NCBI GenBank assembly: GCA_035319185.1
Contig: DATHDF010000074.1
Location: forward strand, 62,001 to 126,000
Reading direction: 5' to 3'
From: Fen-1308 sp035319185
GTDB lineage: Bacteria; Nitrospirota; Thermodesulfovibrionia; Thermodesulfovibrionales; Dissulfurispiraceae
Length of the DNA: 64,000 nucleotides
The notes under the pieces were generated by a model. It ran no database searches. It was not told where the DNA came from and saw only the letters and a program-made list of their open reading frames with translations. The translations under genes were made by a program, and so were the position numbers. This document shows positions 8,310 through 17,929 of this stretch, in pieces. Each line of letters begins with the position of its first letter. Positions within the stretch are counted from its first letter, which is position 1.

Positions 8310-11042
8310 ATGCTGAGAAAGATCCTGAAGGTCAACGGCGTTGCCAGATCTCTGGTTGTAGATCCCGAGAAATCGCTGGCCGACGTGCTTCGGCAGCAGA
8401 TGCTATTGACCGGATGCAAGATTGGTTGCGGTCAGGGCCAGTGTGGTTCATGTTCGTTAATCCTCAACGGCAAGCTGGTGCGGTCATGTGTCGTAAAGAT
8501 GAAAACGGTGCAGGACTTTGCGGAAATACAAACAATCGAAGGGCTCGGAACCGAAGATAATCTCCATCCGTTGCAGGTGTCGTGGATGGCCCATGGCGGG
8601 GCACAGTGCGGTTATTGTACCCCAGGATTCATAATGTCGGCCAAGGCGCTGCTTGATTCAAATCTGCAACCCACACGCGATGATGTCAGAGACTGGTTCC
8701 AGAAAAACAGGAATGCATGCCGCTGCACAGGCTACAAGCCACTTGTCGATGCGGTAATGGATGCTGCCAAGGTAATGCGCGGCGAAATGAAAAAAGATGC
8801 TCTGCTGTTCGAGCCGGGCAAAGACGGAAGCATTATAGGCTCAACTTATCAGCGGCCTTCCGCAGTTGCCAAGGTCACGGGCACATGGGATTACGGGAAT
8901 GATGTGGCCCTTCAGATGCCGGCTGATACCCTCAGGTTGGCGTTAGTACAGGCTGAGGTTTCACATGCCAATATTAAGGGAATCGATACCTCCGAAGCTG
9001 AAAAAATGACCGGCGTGTACAAGATTGTTACGCACAAAGATGTGAAGGGCAAAAATGCTATAACAGGCCTTATAACCTTCCCAACCAACAAGGGCGACGG
9101 ATGGGACCGCCCCATTCTATGCAAAGACAAGGTCTTCCAGTATGGGGACGCAATTGCAATAGTCTGCGCTGACACGGTCGAAAATGCCAAGGCTGCCGCT
9201 GCAAAGGTAAAGGTTGACCTTGAGGTGCTGCCGGCATACATGAGCGCGCCTGCCGCAATGGCCCCAGATGCCATGGAAATCCACCCCGGGGTTCCGAACG
9301 TTTACTACGAGCAGGGGATAGTTAAGGGCGGAGACACGGGACCTCTGATGGCCAAAGCCGCTCATGTTGTCGAAAACGCTTATTACTGCAGCCGCCAGCC
9401 GCATCTCACAATGGAACCGGATTGCGGGTGTGCCTATTTCGATGAAGAAGGACGCCTTACCATCCAGTCGAAGAGCATCGGTATCCACCTGCATCACGCC
9501 ATGATATGCCCCGGACTCGGCATCGAACCCGAAAAACTCCGTATCATCCAAAACCCGACGGGCGGGACATTCGGCTACAAGTTCAGCCCTACAATGGAAG
9601 CCCTTCTTGGGGTGGCGTGTATGGCAACCGGCAAACCGGTTTCGCTGACATATTCAATGTACCAGCATATCACTTATACCGGTAAGCGTTCCCCGGGATT
9701 CGTCAAGCTCAAACTCGGAGCCGACAAGGATGGAAAACTGATAGCCATGGAAAGCGACTGGACGATCGATCACGGTCCGTATTCGGAGTTCGGTGATCTG
9801 CTGACCGTTCGCCAGGCTCAGTTCATCGGCGCAGGCTACAATATTCCTAACATTCGCGGCAAGGGCAGGACGGTCTGCACCAACCACGCATGGGGTTCCG
9901 CGTTCCGTGCATACGGTTCTCCGCAATCCTTCCTGGCGTCCGAAAGCCTTATGGACGAGCTTGCAGAAAAGATCGGCATGGACCCATTCGATCTTCGCTA
10001 CAAGAACATATACCGCCCCGGAGCAACCACACCCACCGGTTGTGAGCCCGACGTATATTGCCTTGAAGCTCTGTTCGACAAGCTTCGTCCGCTTTACGAC
10101 GAGGCGAAAAAGAGATGCAAGCAGCTTTCAACGCCGGACGTCAAGCGTGGAGTCGGTATCTCCCTGGGCATTTACGGATGCGGACTTGACGGACCCGATG
10201 GTTCCGAGTCGGCAGTTGAGCTGACCAAAGACGGGGTGGTCGTCTTCAATTCCTGGGAAGACCACGGCCAGGGAGCCGACCTCGGAACGCTTACATTTGC
10301 GCACGAGACATTGAAACCGCTCGGCCTGAGACCCGATCAGATCAAGCTGCACATGAACGACACTGCCACATGCCCCAACAGCGGCCCTTCGGGTGGAAGC
10401 CGCAATAACGTCATGACAGGCAACTCGATCAAGGTGTCGTGCGAGATGCTTCTGAACGCTATGCGCAAACCCGACGGTACATACCGTACATACGATGAAA
10501 TGGTAGCCGGGAAGGTCCCCCTTCGTTACAACGGCAAATGGGCTGCAGCTGCATGCACCGCCTGCAGCAGCGAAACCGGTCAGGGAAATCCGTTCCCGAT
10601 CTATATGTATGAGCTCTTCATGCCCGAAGTGGAAGTCGATATGAAGACCGGCAAGGCAACAGTGGTCAAGTTTACGACTGTTGCAGACCTTGGCACGATC
10701 ATCAACAAGGGCACAGTTGACGGCCAGATATACGGCGGTATCGCACAGGGCATAGGGTTGGCGCTCAGTGAGGACTTTGAAGACCTGAAGAAGCATACCA
10801 ACCTGATGAGCTGCGGCCTGCCTTACACAAAGGATATCCCCGATGATTTTCAGATCATCTACAATGTAACGCCGAGGCCTCTCGGTCCTTACGGCGCAGC
10901 AGGAGTAGGCGAAGCCCCGCTTACATCACCGCATGCAGCAATCCTTAACGCCGTCTATAATGCCTGCGGTGTCAGGATAACAAGGGTTCCTGCAAGGCCC
11001 GAAGTAATCAAGGCAGCACTTGATGCAAAAGGCAAGAAATAA
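8310..11042 (+). CDS. mop: molybdenum aldehyde oxidoreductase (Mop type)
   Basis: A 910-residue single-chain xanthine-oxidase-family enzyme without an FAD domain. It oxidises aldehydes to carboxylic acids using molybdopterin cytosine dinucleotide and two [2Fe-2S] clusters. Cluster ligands are visible at Cys40, 45, 48 and 60 (plant ferredoxin type) and at Cys100, 103, 137 and 139. As I recall, this is the same numbering as Desulfovibrio gigas Mop. The catalytic Glu lies in GVGEAPLTSPHAA at about residue 868. The SD GGAGAG precedes the ATG. The architecture and length (about 907 in D. gigas) make the assignment strong. A terminator follows. Confidence 0.96.
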   Translation: MLRKILKVNGVARSLVVDPEKSLADVLRQQMLLTGCKIGCGQGQCGSCSLILNGKLVRSCVVKMKTVQDFAEIQTIEGLGTEDNLHPLQVSWMAHGGAQCGYCTPGFIMSAKALLDSNLQPTRDDVRDWFQKNRNACRCTGYKPLVDAVMDAAKVMRGEMKKDALLFEPGKDGSIIGSTYQRPSAVAKVTGTWDYGNDVALQMPADTLRLALVQAEVSHANIKGIDTSEAEKMTGVYKIVTHKDVKGKNAITGLITFPTNKGDGWDRPILCKDKVFQYGDAIAIVCADTVENAKAAAAKVKVDLEVLPAYMSAPAAMAPDAMEIHPGVPNVYYEQGIVKGGDTGPLMAKAAHVVENAYYCSRQPHLTMEPDCGCAYFDEEGRLTIQSKSIGIHLHHAMICPGLGIEPEKLRIIQNPTGGTFGYKFSPTMEALLGVACMATGKPVSLTYSMYQHITYTGKRSPGFVKLKLGADKDGKLIAMESDWTIDHGPYSEFGDLLTVRQAQFIGAGYNIPNIRGKGRTVCTNHAWGSAFRAYGSPQSFLASESLMDELAEKIGMDPFDLRYKNIYRPGATTPTGCEPDVYCLEALFDKLRPLYDEAKKRCKQLSTPDVKRGVGISLGIYGCGLDGPDGSESAVELTKDGVVVFNSWEDHGQGADLGTLTFAHETLKPLGLRPDQIKLHMNDTATCPNSGPSGGSRNNVMTGNSIKVSCEMLLNAMRKPDGTYRTYDEMVAGKVPLRYNGKWAAAACTACSSETGQGNPFPIYMYELFMPEVEVDMKTGKATVVKFTTVADLGTIINKGTVDGQIYGGIAQGIGLALSEDFEDLKKHTNLMSCGLPYTKDIPDDFQIIYNVTPRPLGPYGAAGVGEAPLTSPHAAILNAVYNACGVRITRVPARPEVIKAALDAKGKK

Positions 11043-11073
11043 GCAGTAATATAAATCAAGCGGCACGATAACG

Positions 11074-11119
11074 CCTGAAACGGACTGATCAACAGTCCGT
11101 TTCAGGTCTGCTTTTTTTC
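11074..11119 (+). terminator. rho-independent terminator after mop
   Basis: The arms CCTGAAACGGACTG (11074-11087) and CAGTCCGTTTCAGG (11093-11106) are perfectly complementary around a 5-base loop and are followed after TCTGC by a run of seven T. It ends the moeA-like/mop transcript before the maturation cluster. Confidence 0.9.
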
Positions 11120-11167
11120 AACGGCATTGCAATTCGTTATATAATTCATAAAGGCAGGAGCGCAATC

Positions 11168-13501
11168 ATGGACCATCAGAGGGCCAAGGAACGGGAAAAT
11201 CAGTGCATCCAGGAACAACCGCCCAAATGCATGGCAGCATGCCCGGTGCATGTAGATGCCCGCGCCATGATAGACTGCGTAAGGCGAGGGGATTACCGGG
11301 CCGGATTAGCTATTTTCAATAAGACAGTCCCGTTCCCCGGCATCATAGCCAGGGTCTGTGACCATCCATGTCAGACAGCATGCAAGCGCGCAGAAATTGA
11401 CGAAGCCATTATGATCAACGCTATCGAGAAGGCCTGTGCTGACCACAGCGACAGCGACGCAAAGAAACCCTTCATGTTGCCGAAAAAAGAAAAGAGGGTA
11501 GCAGTCGTTGGTTCCGGATTGAGCGGTCTGACTGCAGCCGCCGATCTTGCGGCAAAAGGATATCGCGTTTCCATTTTCGAGGCAGCCGATCGCCCCGGCG
11601 GACGTCTCCGCGAATTCGGAGCTGAGACACTACTATCAGATGCAATTGAAAAAGACCTTTCATTGCTCAACGTTCTTGACATCTCCCTTCATCTTGACAG
11701 CCCGGTAAGCAATCAAGGAGGACAAACGCTCGACTCGGTGCTTGATGAATTCGACGCCGTTTATCTTGGCATTGGACCGGCTACCGTTGAATCATCGTCA
11801 CATGGACTCACCATCAGTGCCGACGGGCTGATTGCAATAACCCCGCTGACTTATTCTACAAGCAATGAAAAGGTCTTTGCTGGAGGGGGACATCGCTACG
11901 GCCATGATTATTCACCCATTACATCAATGATGGATGGCAGGCTTGCTGCCGTCTCCATTGACCGTTTTCTTCAGGGAGCTTCTCTTACCGCCAACCGTGA
12001 CCTTGAAGGTCCTTTCGATACGCGCCTTTATACCAGCATAGAGGGGATATCGCCGGAACCGGCTACGCCGATGGCAAACCGCATTGAAGGATACACGCAG
12101 GAAGAAGCTGAAGCCGAGGCGCGCCGCTGTCTGAATTGTCAGTGCCTCGAGTGCGTGAAGGTTTGCGAATATCTTGCGCATTACAAATCATATCCGAAGC
12201 GTTATGTGCGCGAGATTTACAATAACGATGCAATTATCATGGGTTCTCACAACGCAAACCGCATGATCAATACCTGCGCACTATGCAGCCTATGCAAGGC
12301 GGTCTGCCCCGTCGATCTCGACATGGCAGAGATATGTCTTGATGCAAGGCAAAGCATGGTTGACAAGAGAAAGATGCCGCCTTCCGCACATGATTTTGCC
12401 TTGCGGGATATGGCATTCAGCAATAGTGATTCCTTTGCGCTCGCCAGGCATGAACCGGGACATGAAACAAGCAGCGCTGTTTTCTTTCCCGGATGTCAGC
12501 TGAGCGCCTCGTCGCCGGAACAGGTCACGCAGATTTACGAATATCTCCGGCGGAACGTTGGCGGCGGTGTCGGCCTTGTACTCGGCTGTTGCGGCGCTCC
12601 CGCTGACTGGGCAGGCGAAAAGGCATTGACCGATGCCGCCATATCCGCTTTTGCCGATACATTGAAAGAAATGGGATCGCCTAAGATCATCACAGCCTGT
12701 TCCAGCTGCTTACGTCTATTCAGAAATCATTTACCTGATGCTCAGGTTGAATCTGTTCAAACCTTGCTTGCCATGAACCCGCTTCCCGAATCTGCATCGA
12801 CAAAGATACCTGCGCATGTTACCATCCATGATGCATGCGCCTCCAGACACGACAACGTGGTACAGGACAGCGTGCGCAGCATTCTCGGAAAGCTTGGCGT
12901 GAAGGTCTCTGAATTGACGGACAACCGGCATCTGTCCCCCTGCTGCAGCTACGGCGGACTGATGTCTTTTGTTAATTCTGAGGTTGCTGAAAAGGTCGTC
13001 AGGCGCAGGGTAGATGAAAGCGACGCAGACTATATCACGTATTGCGCCATGTGCCGTGACAACTTCGCAGCGAGAGGCAAACGCGCCATGCACATATTCG
13101 ACCTGATCTGGCTGCCGGCGGAAACAGATCCGGCAGCACGAAAAGGACCGGGATATTCTATGCGCCATGAAAACCGGGCCAGGCTCAAGTTGCATATGCT
13201 GAATAATGTGTGGAACGAAAAAACTGCAGAGGAAGAAGAACCGATGAAACTCAGTATCTCACCCGATGTATCGGAGCTTCTGGAAACCAGGATGATATTG
13301 ATCGAGGACATACGTAAAGTCATAGCCCACGCCGAAAGCGCAGGCCAAAAGCTGCTCGACGGAAAGACCGGGCACTCCATTGCCCATTACAGGCCGGTGA
13401 GCGTTACATATTGGGTTGAATATTCCTCCGACGGGGATGAATTTATAATCCATAATGCATACAGTCACAGGATGGAAGTGATCGAGGGATTATCAAAATG
13501 A
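11168..13501 (+). CDS. pyridine nucleotide-disulfide oxidoreductase / dicluster-binding protein with HdrB-like CCG domains
   Basis: A 777-residue redox protein. The N-terminus is a GltD-like dicluster segment (PPKCMAACPVHVDARAM and ARVCDHPCQTACKR). An FAD-binding domain starts near residue 110 (RVAVVGSGLSGLTAAADLA). A ferredoxin-like segment follows (CLNCQCLECVKVCE and CALCSLCKAVCPVDL). Two CCG domains of the HdrB/GlpC type come next, with CCGAPADW plus CSSC and then CCSYGGL plus CAMC. It probably shuttles electrons between NAD(P)H or ferredoxin and a partner protein. GGAG precedes the ATG. I match it to the family annotated near Mop and selenium genes (DVU_1551-1559 type neighbourhood). It overlaps the next gene by 4 bases. 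Confidence 0.85.
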   Translation: MDHQRAKERENQCIQEQPPKCMAACPVHVDARAMIDCVRRGDYRAGLAIFNKTVPFPGIIARVCDHPCQTACKRAEIDEAIMINAIEKACADHSDSDAKKPFMLPKKEKRVAVVGSGLSGLTAAADLAAKGYRVSIFEAADRPGGRLREFGAETLLSDAIEKDLSLLNVLDISLHLDSPVSNQGGQTLDSVLDEFDAVYLGIGPATVESSSHGLTISADGLIAITPLTYSTSNEKVFAGGGHRYGHDYSPITSMMDGRLAAVSIDRFLQGASLTANRDLEGPFDTRLYTSIEGISPEPATPMANRIEGYTQEEAEAEARRCLNCQCLECVKVCEYLAHYKSYPKRYVREIYNNDAIIMGSHNANRMINTCALCSLCKAVCPVDLDMAEICLDARQSMVDKRKMPPSAHDFALRDMAFSNSDSFALARHEPGHETSSAVFFPGCQLSASSPEQVTQIYEYLRRNVGGGVGLVLGCCGAPADWAGEKALTDAAISAFADTLKEMGSPKIITACSSCLRLFRNHLPDAQVESVQTLLAMNPLPESASTKIPAHVTIHDACASRHDNVVQDSVRSILGKLGVKVSELTDNRHLSPCCSYGGLMSFVNSEVAEKVVRRRVDESDADYITYCAMCRDNFAARGKRAMHIFDLIWLPAETDPAARKGPGYSMRHENRARLKLHMLNNVWNEKTAEEEEPMKLSISPDVSELLETRMILIEDIRKVIAHAESAGQKLLDGKTGHSIAHYRPVSVTYWVEYSSDGDEFIIHNAYSHRMEVIEGLSK

Positions 13502-13710
13502 GCGAAAACGGTATTGCATCTTCGGCACCTGCCCTGACCTGCACAAAGTGCAACATCGAGCTGTTCCTAGGAAAGGTCACAGTATCTTATTTGGGAAGCG
13601 AATTCCCTGTCGATCTGCTTAAATGCCCTGTTTGCGGCACTGTATTCGTGCCCGAAGATCTGGCTTTAGGGAAAATGCTTCAGGTGGAACAGGCACTGGA
13701 AGATAAATGA
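13498..13710 (+). CDS. small CxxC redox protein (DVU_1557 family)
   Basis: A 70-residue protein with two Cys pairs, CTKC at residues 15-18 and CPVC at about 43-46, that look like a zinc-ribbon or rubredoxin-like knuckle. Its size and its place between the dicluster oxidoreductase and the methyltransferase match the DVU_1557 redox protein family. It overlaps both neighbours by 4 bases (ATGA), so translation is likely coupled. Its role is unknown; electron transfer or metal delivery to the cluster's product is a guess. Confidence 0.7.
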   Translation: MSENGIASSAPALTCTKCNIELFLGKVTVSYLGSEFPVDLLKCPVCGTVFVPEDLALGKMLQVEQALEDK

Positions 13711-14423
13711 TGCCTTCTTGTCGGATGCCTTTTGAAAGCAACGCACGGCTGGATATCGGGGCAGATCAGGATCTAATGAGGCCCGGTGGACTTGGACTGA
13801 CACGAAGGGCGATGGCCCTTTGTTCATTCGGTCCGGGCGACAGAGCAGCCGATATCGGTTGCGGAGCCGGAAGCACTGTTGATTTTCTCCGACGCGAAGT
13901 CGGACTGAAGGCTGTAGGCGTCGACCTGAAGTTAAAGAACAGCATAGCGGACAGTAACTCGTCGATATTTGTACGCGGCGATGCAGAAAGGCTCCCTCTT
14001 GCATCGCTATCGCTGAGCGTTATTATAGCGGAGTGCACGCTTTCTGTTATAAACAACAAGGACAGCGCTCTATCAGAATTCTGCAGGGTGATGCATAGCG
14101 GCGGCAGTCTGGTCATAACGGATGTATATGCGAGGGACCCTGTTGCTATAGACCAGATCGATGAACTGCCGTTTCTCATGTCAGATATTCTGACCAGGAA
14201 AGGTTTGACCGAGGCCTTGAATGCAAACGGTTTCATCACCGAAATATTCGAGGACCATTCGCACCTGCTCAAGGAATTCGTCGTGAGGATGATTATGAAA
14301 CATGGCTCTCTGAAACCTTTTTGGGATTGCTGCAACACTACTTCAAAGGACCTGCAGCAGAAAATGATGTCATTTAAACAGGCTCACCCTGGCTATTTTA
14401 TGCTCATCGCCCGCAAGCCCTGA
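13707..14423 (+). CDS. class I SAM-dependent methyltransferase (DVU_1556 / TrsM family)
   Basis: A 238-residue methyltransferase. Motif I is AADIGCGAGSTVDFL near residue 52, the acidic loop VGVDLKLK follows, and ADVYARDP and the C-terminal CNTTSKDLQQKMMSF region complete the fold. The substrate is unknown. It lies inside the overlapping gene string between the small redox protein and the C-GCAxxG-C-C protein, consistent with the DVU_1556 family that accompanies the radical SAM protein TrsS. The short LSVIIAECTLSVI stretch with a Cys where motif II sits is notable. Confidence 0.78.
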   Translation: MMPSCRMPFESNARLDIGADQDLMRPGGLGLTRRAMALCSFGPGDRAADIGCGAGSTVDFLRREVGLKAVGVDLKLKNSIADSNSSIFVRGDAERLPLASLSLSVIIAECTLSVINNKDSALSEFCRVMHSGGSLVITDVYARDPVAIDQIDELPFLMSDILTRKGLTEALNANGFITEIFEDHSHLLKEFVVRMIMKHGSLKPFWDCCNTTSKDLQQKMMSFKQAHPGYFMLIARKP

Positions 14424-14446
14424 GCATAAGAGAGGACAATAAAGAA

Positions 14447-14911
14447 ATGACCGATGATTTCATGCGTATGATGGAGCTGTCCCGTCAGGGGTTCTTCTGC
14501 AGCCAGATTATGATGATCATGGCCCTCGATTCACAAGGCAAAAGCGACCCTGATCTGATCAGGGCAATGTCAGGGCTGCTTGGCGGCGTGGGCTTCTGCG
14601 GGAAGATATGCGGCACGCTCACAGGCGGCGCCTGCCTGATCGGCTTATATGCAGGAAAAGGAAAGCCCGACGAGGAGGCTGATGGACGTCTTTATCTTAT
14701 GATGACCGAACTCATTGAATGGTTCGAAAAGGAATATCAGGGCCAGTATGGGGGCATCAACTGTTCGGACATACTGCAGGACGACCCCCGCAATCGGGTA
14801 GCGCGCTGCCCTCAGATAGTGATGGCGACTTACGCAAAAGTGAAAGAGATATTGACCGCCAACGGTTATGATTTCACCAGGGCCCGTTCAGACAAACCGG
14901 AGGAACTTTGA
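14447..14911 (+). CDS. C-GCAxxG-C-C family protein (DVU_1555 family)
   Basis: A 154-residue protein with the spaced-Cys arrangement of the C_GCAxxG_C_C family: FFCSQ, then GFCGKICGTLTGGACLIGLYAG, a later INCSD and RCPQIV. Family members are often redox-associated and may bind Fe-S or be membrane-associated, but none of the uncharacterised ones has a proven function. The GCAxxG core reads GACLIG here. The SD GAGAGGAC lies upstream of the ATG. Its stop overlaps the TTG start of xdhC. Confidence 0.78.
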   Translation: MTDDFMRMMELSRQGFFCSQIMMIMALDSQGKSDPDLIRAMSGLLGGVGFCGKICGTLTGGACLIGLYAGKGKPDEEADGRLYLMMTELIEWFEKEYQGQYGGINCSDILQDDPRNRVARCPQIVMATYAKVKEILTANGYDFTRARSDKPEEL

Positions 14912-15966
14912 AAAGAATATTCACTGAGATGGCCGAACTCCTCAGTCGCGGGCAGAGCTTTGTAGTTACGACTGTATTCGACCAGTCGGGTTCAGCGCCG
15001 CGAGCAGCGGGGGCCAAGATGCTGATAAGGATTGACGGATCGATAATCGGCACTATCGGAGGCGGACGTCTGGAGGCCGACGTCATAAGTAAAGCGGCAG
15101 ATGTCCTTAAATCGGGCAAGCCGGCTGTTCATTCCTTTGTGCTCACCGGTAAAGATGCTGCCGACATGGATATGATTTGCGGTGGAAAGGGAGAAGTCCT
15201 TCTGGACTTCGTCGACAGCTCCGACAGGATCAAAAAGGACATATATGAAGAAGCAGCCGAAATCTTCCACAGGCATGGGATCGGCTGGCTGATTACTTCC
15301 ATGGCTGACAAGAATAATCCGCAATCATCGCAGTGCCTCTTGAAAAGTGACCATTCACTCATCGGCAGCGTCGGAATCAGCGCACAGATGTTGAATGAGA
15401 TCGCTTTCGGGCCAAAGAAGATGTCAGTCCATTCCTGCATTATCGACAGTCGGATGTTTCTTATTGAGCCTCTCGTCAATGCAGGCACTGTTTTCATCTT
15501 TGGCGCCGGCCATGTGTCCCAGAGGATTGCTCCTCTCAGCGTAACAGTGGGGTTCAGAACAATAGTGCTCGACGATCGTGCCGAGTTTGCCGGTCGCGAA
15601 AGGTTTCCAGCCCCTGTAGAACTCGTTTTGCTGGAATCCTTCGAAAAGCTGCCTCAGCTCGAGATTGATGAAGACAGTTACATAGCGATCGTAACGCGCG
15701 GCCACCTTTATGACAGGACGGTCCTGGCTTCTGCATTGAAAACTGCAGCGGGATACATTGGAATGATAGGCAGCCGAAGGAAGCGGGACGCTATATTCAG
15801 TGCCCTTGCAGATGAAGGTTTCACCAGGCAGGACCTCGATCGCGTATATTCTCCGATAGGCACGGACATCGGGGCCGAGACGCCTGAAGAGCTGGCCGTC
15901 AGTATCGTGGGAGAATTGATAAAGGTAAGGGCCGCAAAACTGAAATGTCCGTCCGGGAAAAAATAG
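14908..15966 (+). CDS. xdhC: XdhC-family aldehyde oxidoreductase maturation factor
   Basis: A 352-residue XdhC/CoxI-type protein. The N-terminal domain contains TTVFDQSGSAPRAAGAKM and IGTIGGGRLEADV. The C-terminal Rossmann domain contains VFIFGAGHVSQRIAPL and TRGHLYDRTVL plus IGMIGSRRKRD. XdhC proteins bind molybdenum cofactor and load sulfurated cofactor into xanthine-oxidase-family enzymes, so Mop is the obvious client. The start is a TTG overlapping the previous stop (TTGA) with AGGAAC just upstream; no ATG fits better. It overlaps the NTP transferase gene by 22 bases. Confidence 0.9.
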   Translation: MKRIFTEMAELLSRGQSFVVTTVFDQSGSAPRAAGAKMLIRIDGSIIGTIGGGRLEADVISKAADVLKSGKPAVHSFVLTGKDAADMDMICGGKGEVLLDFVDSSDRIKKDIYEEAAEIFHRHGIGWLITSMADKNNPQSSQCLLKSDHSLIGSVGISAQMLNEIAFGPKKMSVHSCIIDSRMFLIEPLVNAGTVFIFGAGHVSQRIAPLSVTVGFRTIVLDDRAEFAGRERFPAPVELVLLESFEKLPQLEIDEDSYIAIVTRGHLYDRTVLASALKTAAGYIGMIGSRRKRDAIFSALADEGFTRQDLDRVYSPIGTDIGAETPEELAVSIVGELIKVRAAKLKCPSGKK

Positions 15967-16553
15967 CTTCAATCGTCCTGTCGGCCGGCTATTCCTCCAG
16001 AATGTCCGATTTCAAGCCGCTTCTGCCGCTCGATAGTTCCACCGTCATTGAAAAGGCGATCTCGACATTTACCGATACAGGCATTTCGGACATAACGGTC
16101 GTACTTGGCAACAGGGCAGACGATCTGATTCCGCTTCTGGACCGCTTGCGTGTCAGGTGGGTTATTAACGAAGACTACCCGCAAGGTATGTTTTCATCGG
16201 TCGTCGCCGGTATCCGATCCCTCAAGAGTGGTATCAGCGGCGTTTTCTTATTGCCGGCTGACGTCCCGCTTGTAAGAAGCAGCACCGTTGAGATGATGAT
16301 CAATGCGTACGAAAGCTCTGAAGCCCTGGTCCTATATCCGGTTTACCTGAGGCAGCGCGGACATCCGCCCCTTATTTCCTCAGGCCTGTTTCCGGAGATT
16401 CTTGCCTGGAAGGGCATTGACGGCCTGCAAAAGCTTCTTGAGCTTCATGAAAAAGAGGCCGGAGAAGTTGAAGTGCGGGATGAAGGCATACTGCTTGATA
16501 TCGATACTCCCGACGACTATAAGAAAATATGTGCAATTCTCAGCCGGGGATGA
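15945..16553 (+). CDS. MobA/MocA-like molybdenum cofactor nucleotidyltransferase (DVU_1551 family)
   Basis: A 202-residue NTP transferase. The N-terminal nucleotide-binding motif reads IVLSAGYSSRMSDFKPLL, and VFLLPADVPLV and LDIDTPDDYKKI are the family's metal-binding and C-terminal motifs. MocA-type enzymes add CMP to molybdopterin to give the cytosine dinucleotide form used by Mop, which fits the context. The canonical loop LAxGxSxRMGxxK is slightly changed: Asp-Phe replaces the usual Gly before Lys. The ATG start lies 22 bases inside xdhC, and the stop overlaps the radical SAM start. Confidence 0.83.
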   Translation: MSVREKIASIVLSAGYSSRMSDFKPLLPLDSSTVIEKAISTFTDTGISDITVVLGNRADDLIPLLDRLRVRWVINEDYPQGMFSSVVAGIRSLKSGISGVFLLPADVPLVRSSTVEMMINAYESSEALVLYPVYLRQRGHPPLISSGLFPEILAWKGIDGLQKLLELHEKEAGEVEVRDEGILLDIDTPDDYKKICAILSRG

Positions 16554-17929
16554 AGATCGGTCACGAAGAAATAATCGGAGAAACCGAAAGCCTCTGCCCT
16601 GTATGCCTCGACAGGATTCCGGCTAAACGGGTAGCCGTCAGAGACAATGTGTATCTCGACAAGACATGTTCTACCCATGGCCATTTCAGGACCATAGTCT
16701 GGCGCGGGCAGCCGTCATATGAATCGTGGCATGTTTCCAAACCTGCGGCGCACCCGACTATTTGCGCGACCGGCATCCGGCACGGCTGCCCCTTCGACTG
16801 CGGCCTTTGCCCTGAACATCGCCAGAATACATGTTGCGTTCTTCTTGAAGTCACTGACCGATGCAACCTGCAGTGCCCAGTCTGTTTTGCCTCTGCCGGC
16901 TGCATCAATAGTGATCCCGATATGCAGACAATCGGGAACTGGTATAGACTGCTGCTGGATTGCGGCGGGCCTTTCAACATACAGCTGTCCGGCGGCGAGC
17001 CCACCCTGAGAGATGACCTGCCTGACATTATTTCTCTGGGCCGCTCGCTTGGATTCGGCTTCTTCCAGCTGAACACCAACGGTCTTCGCCTGGCTGAAGA
17101 CACGCTTTATGTACGCCGACTCAAGAAGGCCGGCCTGAGCTGCGTATTCCTTCAGTTTGATGGTACAACTGAAATGATATATGAAAAAATCAGGGGAAAA
17201 GCGCTGCTCGGAATAAAAGCAAGTGCTATCTCGCATTGCATGGAGAATCAGCTGGGCGTGGTACTCGTACCGACTCTTGTTCCCGGTGTCAATACCGGCG
17301 ATATAGGAAACATCATCGAATTCGCTATAGGACGCATGCCGACTGTCAGGGGCGTTCATTTTCAGCCGATCAGCTATTTCGGCAGATACCCTAAGGCGCC
17401 TGTGGATTCGGACCGCATCACCATTCCGGAGGTGATTACTGCAATCGAGCGGCAAACCGGCGGCAGGACGAAAATCAGCGATTTCCGTCCTCCCAAGGCA
17501 GAGAATGCCCATTGCTCATTTAACGGCAGCTTCGTGCTGATGAAAAATGGCGAGCTGATGCCGACCGGCAGGGCAGGCCAAAGCTGCTGTCAGCCGCAAG
17601 GCGCGGCTGATGGAGCCAGAAAGTCGCAGCTCTTTGTCGCCAGAAAATGGTCAGCAAGCAGTGACAAAAAAGAGGCGACTGCAGCGCATCGGAACAGCAG
17701 CTTCATGAACGTGACCAGCCTGGACGCATTCCTTGAGCGCGCAGAAAATTATTCGCTTTGCATTTCGGGAATGGCGTTTCAGGATGTCTGGAACATAGAC
17801 CTGGAGCGGCTGCGGGAATGCTTCATACATGTCGTCCACCCTGATAACAGGATCGTCCCCTTCTGCGCATACAACCTGACCGGCAGTGACGGCAGGCCTC
17901 TTTACAGGCCTCAATGGAGATGTCATTGA
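16550..17929 (+). CDS. trsS: radical SAM protein, TrsS family (Cys form)
   Basis: A 459-residue radical SAM enzyme. The [4Fe-4S]-SAM motif CNLQCPVC (Cys105, 109, 112) is followed by LSGGEPTLRDDLP. The N-terminus has an extra Cys pair (LCPVC) and CGLCPEH before the cluster. The C-terminal part has a Cys-Cys pair in GQSCCQ and a conserved-looking IVPFCAYNLTG. Some relatives carry selenocysteine; here there is no in-frame UGA, so this copy is cysteine-only. A longer frame begins at 16529, but the ATG at 16550 overlaps the upstream stop (ATGA) and is preferred. Its substrate is unknown. Confidence 0.8.
   Translation: MKIGHEEIIGETESLCPVCLDRIPAKRVAVRDNVYLDKTCSTHGHFRTIVWRGQPSYESWHVSKPAAHPTICATGIRHGCPFDCGLCPEHRQNTCCVLLEVTDRCNLQCPVCFASAGCINSDPDMQTIGNWYRLLLDCGGPFNIQLSGGEPTLRDDLPDIISLGRSLGFGFFQLNTNGLRLAEDTLYVRRLKKAGLSCVFLQFDGTTEMIYEKIRGKALLGIKASAISHCMENQLGVVLVPTLVPGVNTGDIGNIIEFAIGRMPTVRGVHFQPISYFGRYPKAPVDSDRITIPEVITAIERQTGGRTKISDFRPPKAENAHCSFNGSFVLMKNGELMPTGRAGQSCCQPQGAADGARKSQLFVARKWSASSDKKEATAAHRNSSFMNVTSLDAFLERAENYSLCISGMAFQDVWNIDLERLRECFIHVVHPDNRIVPFCAYNLTGSDGRPLYRPQWRCH

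Noticed and set aside
10128..10796. A 222-residue open frame on the minus strand inside mop
   Set aside because: It lies fully opposite a well-supported enzyme gene and has no recognisable motif; it is a shadow of the codon pattern of mop.
16550..17929. Selenoprotein form of the radical SAM TrsS
   Set aside because: There is no in-frame UGA in the gene; the C-terminal positions are Cys.
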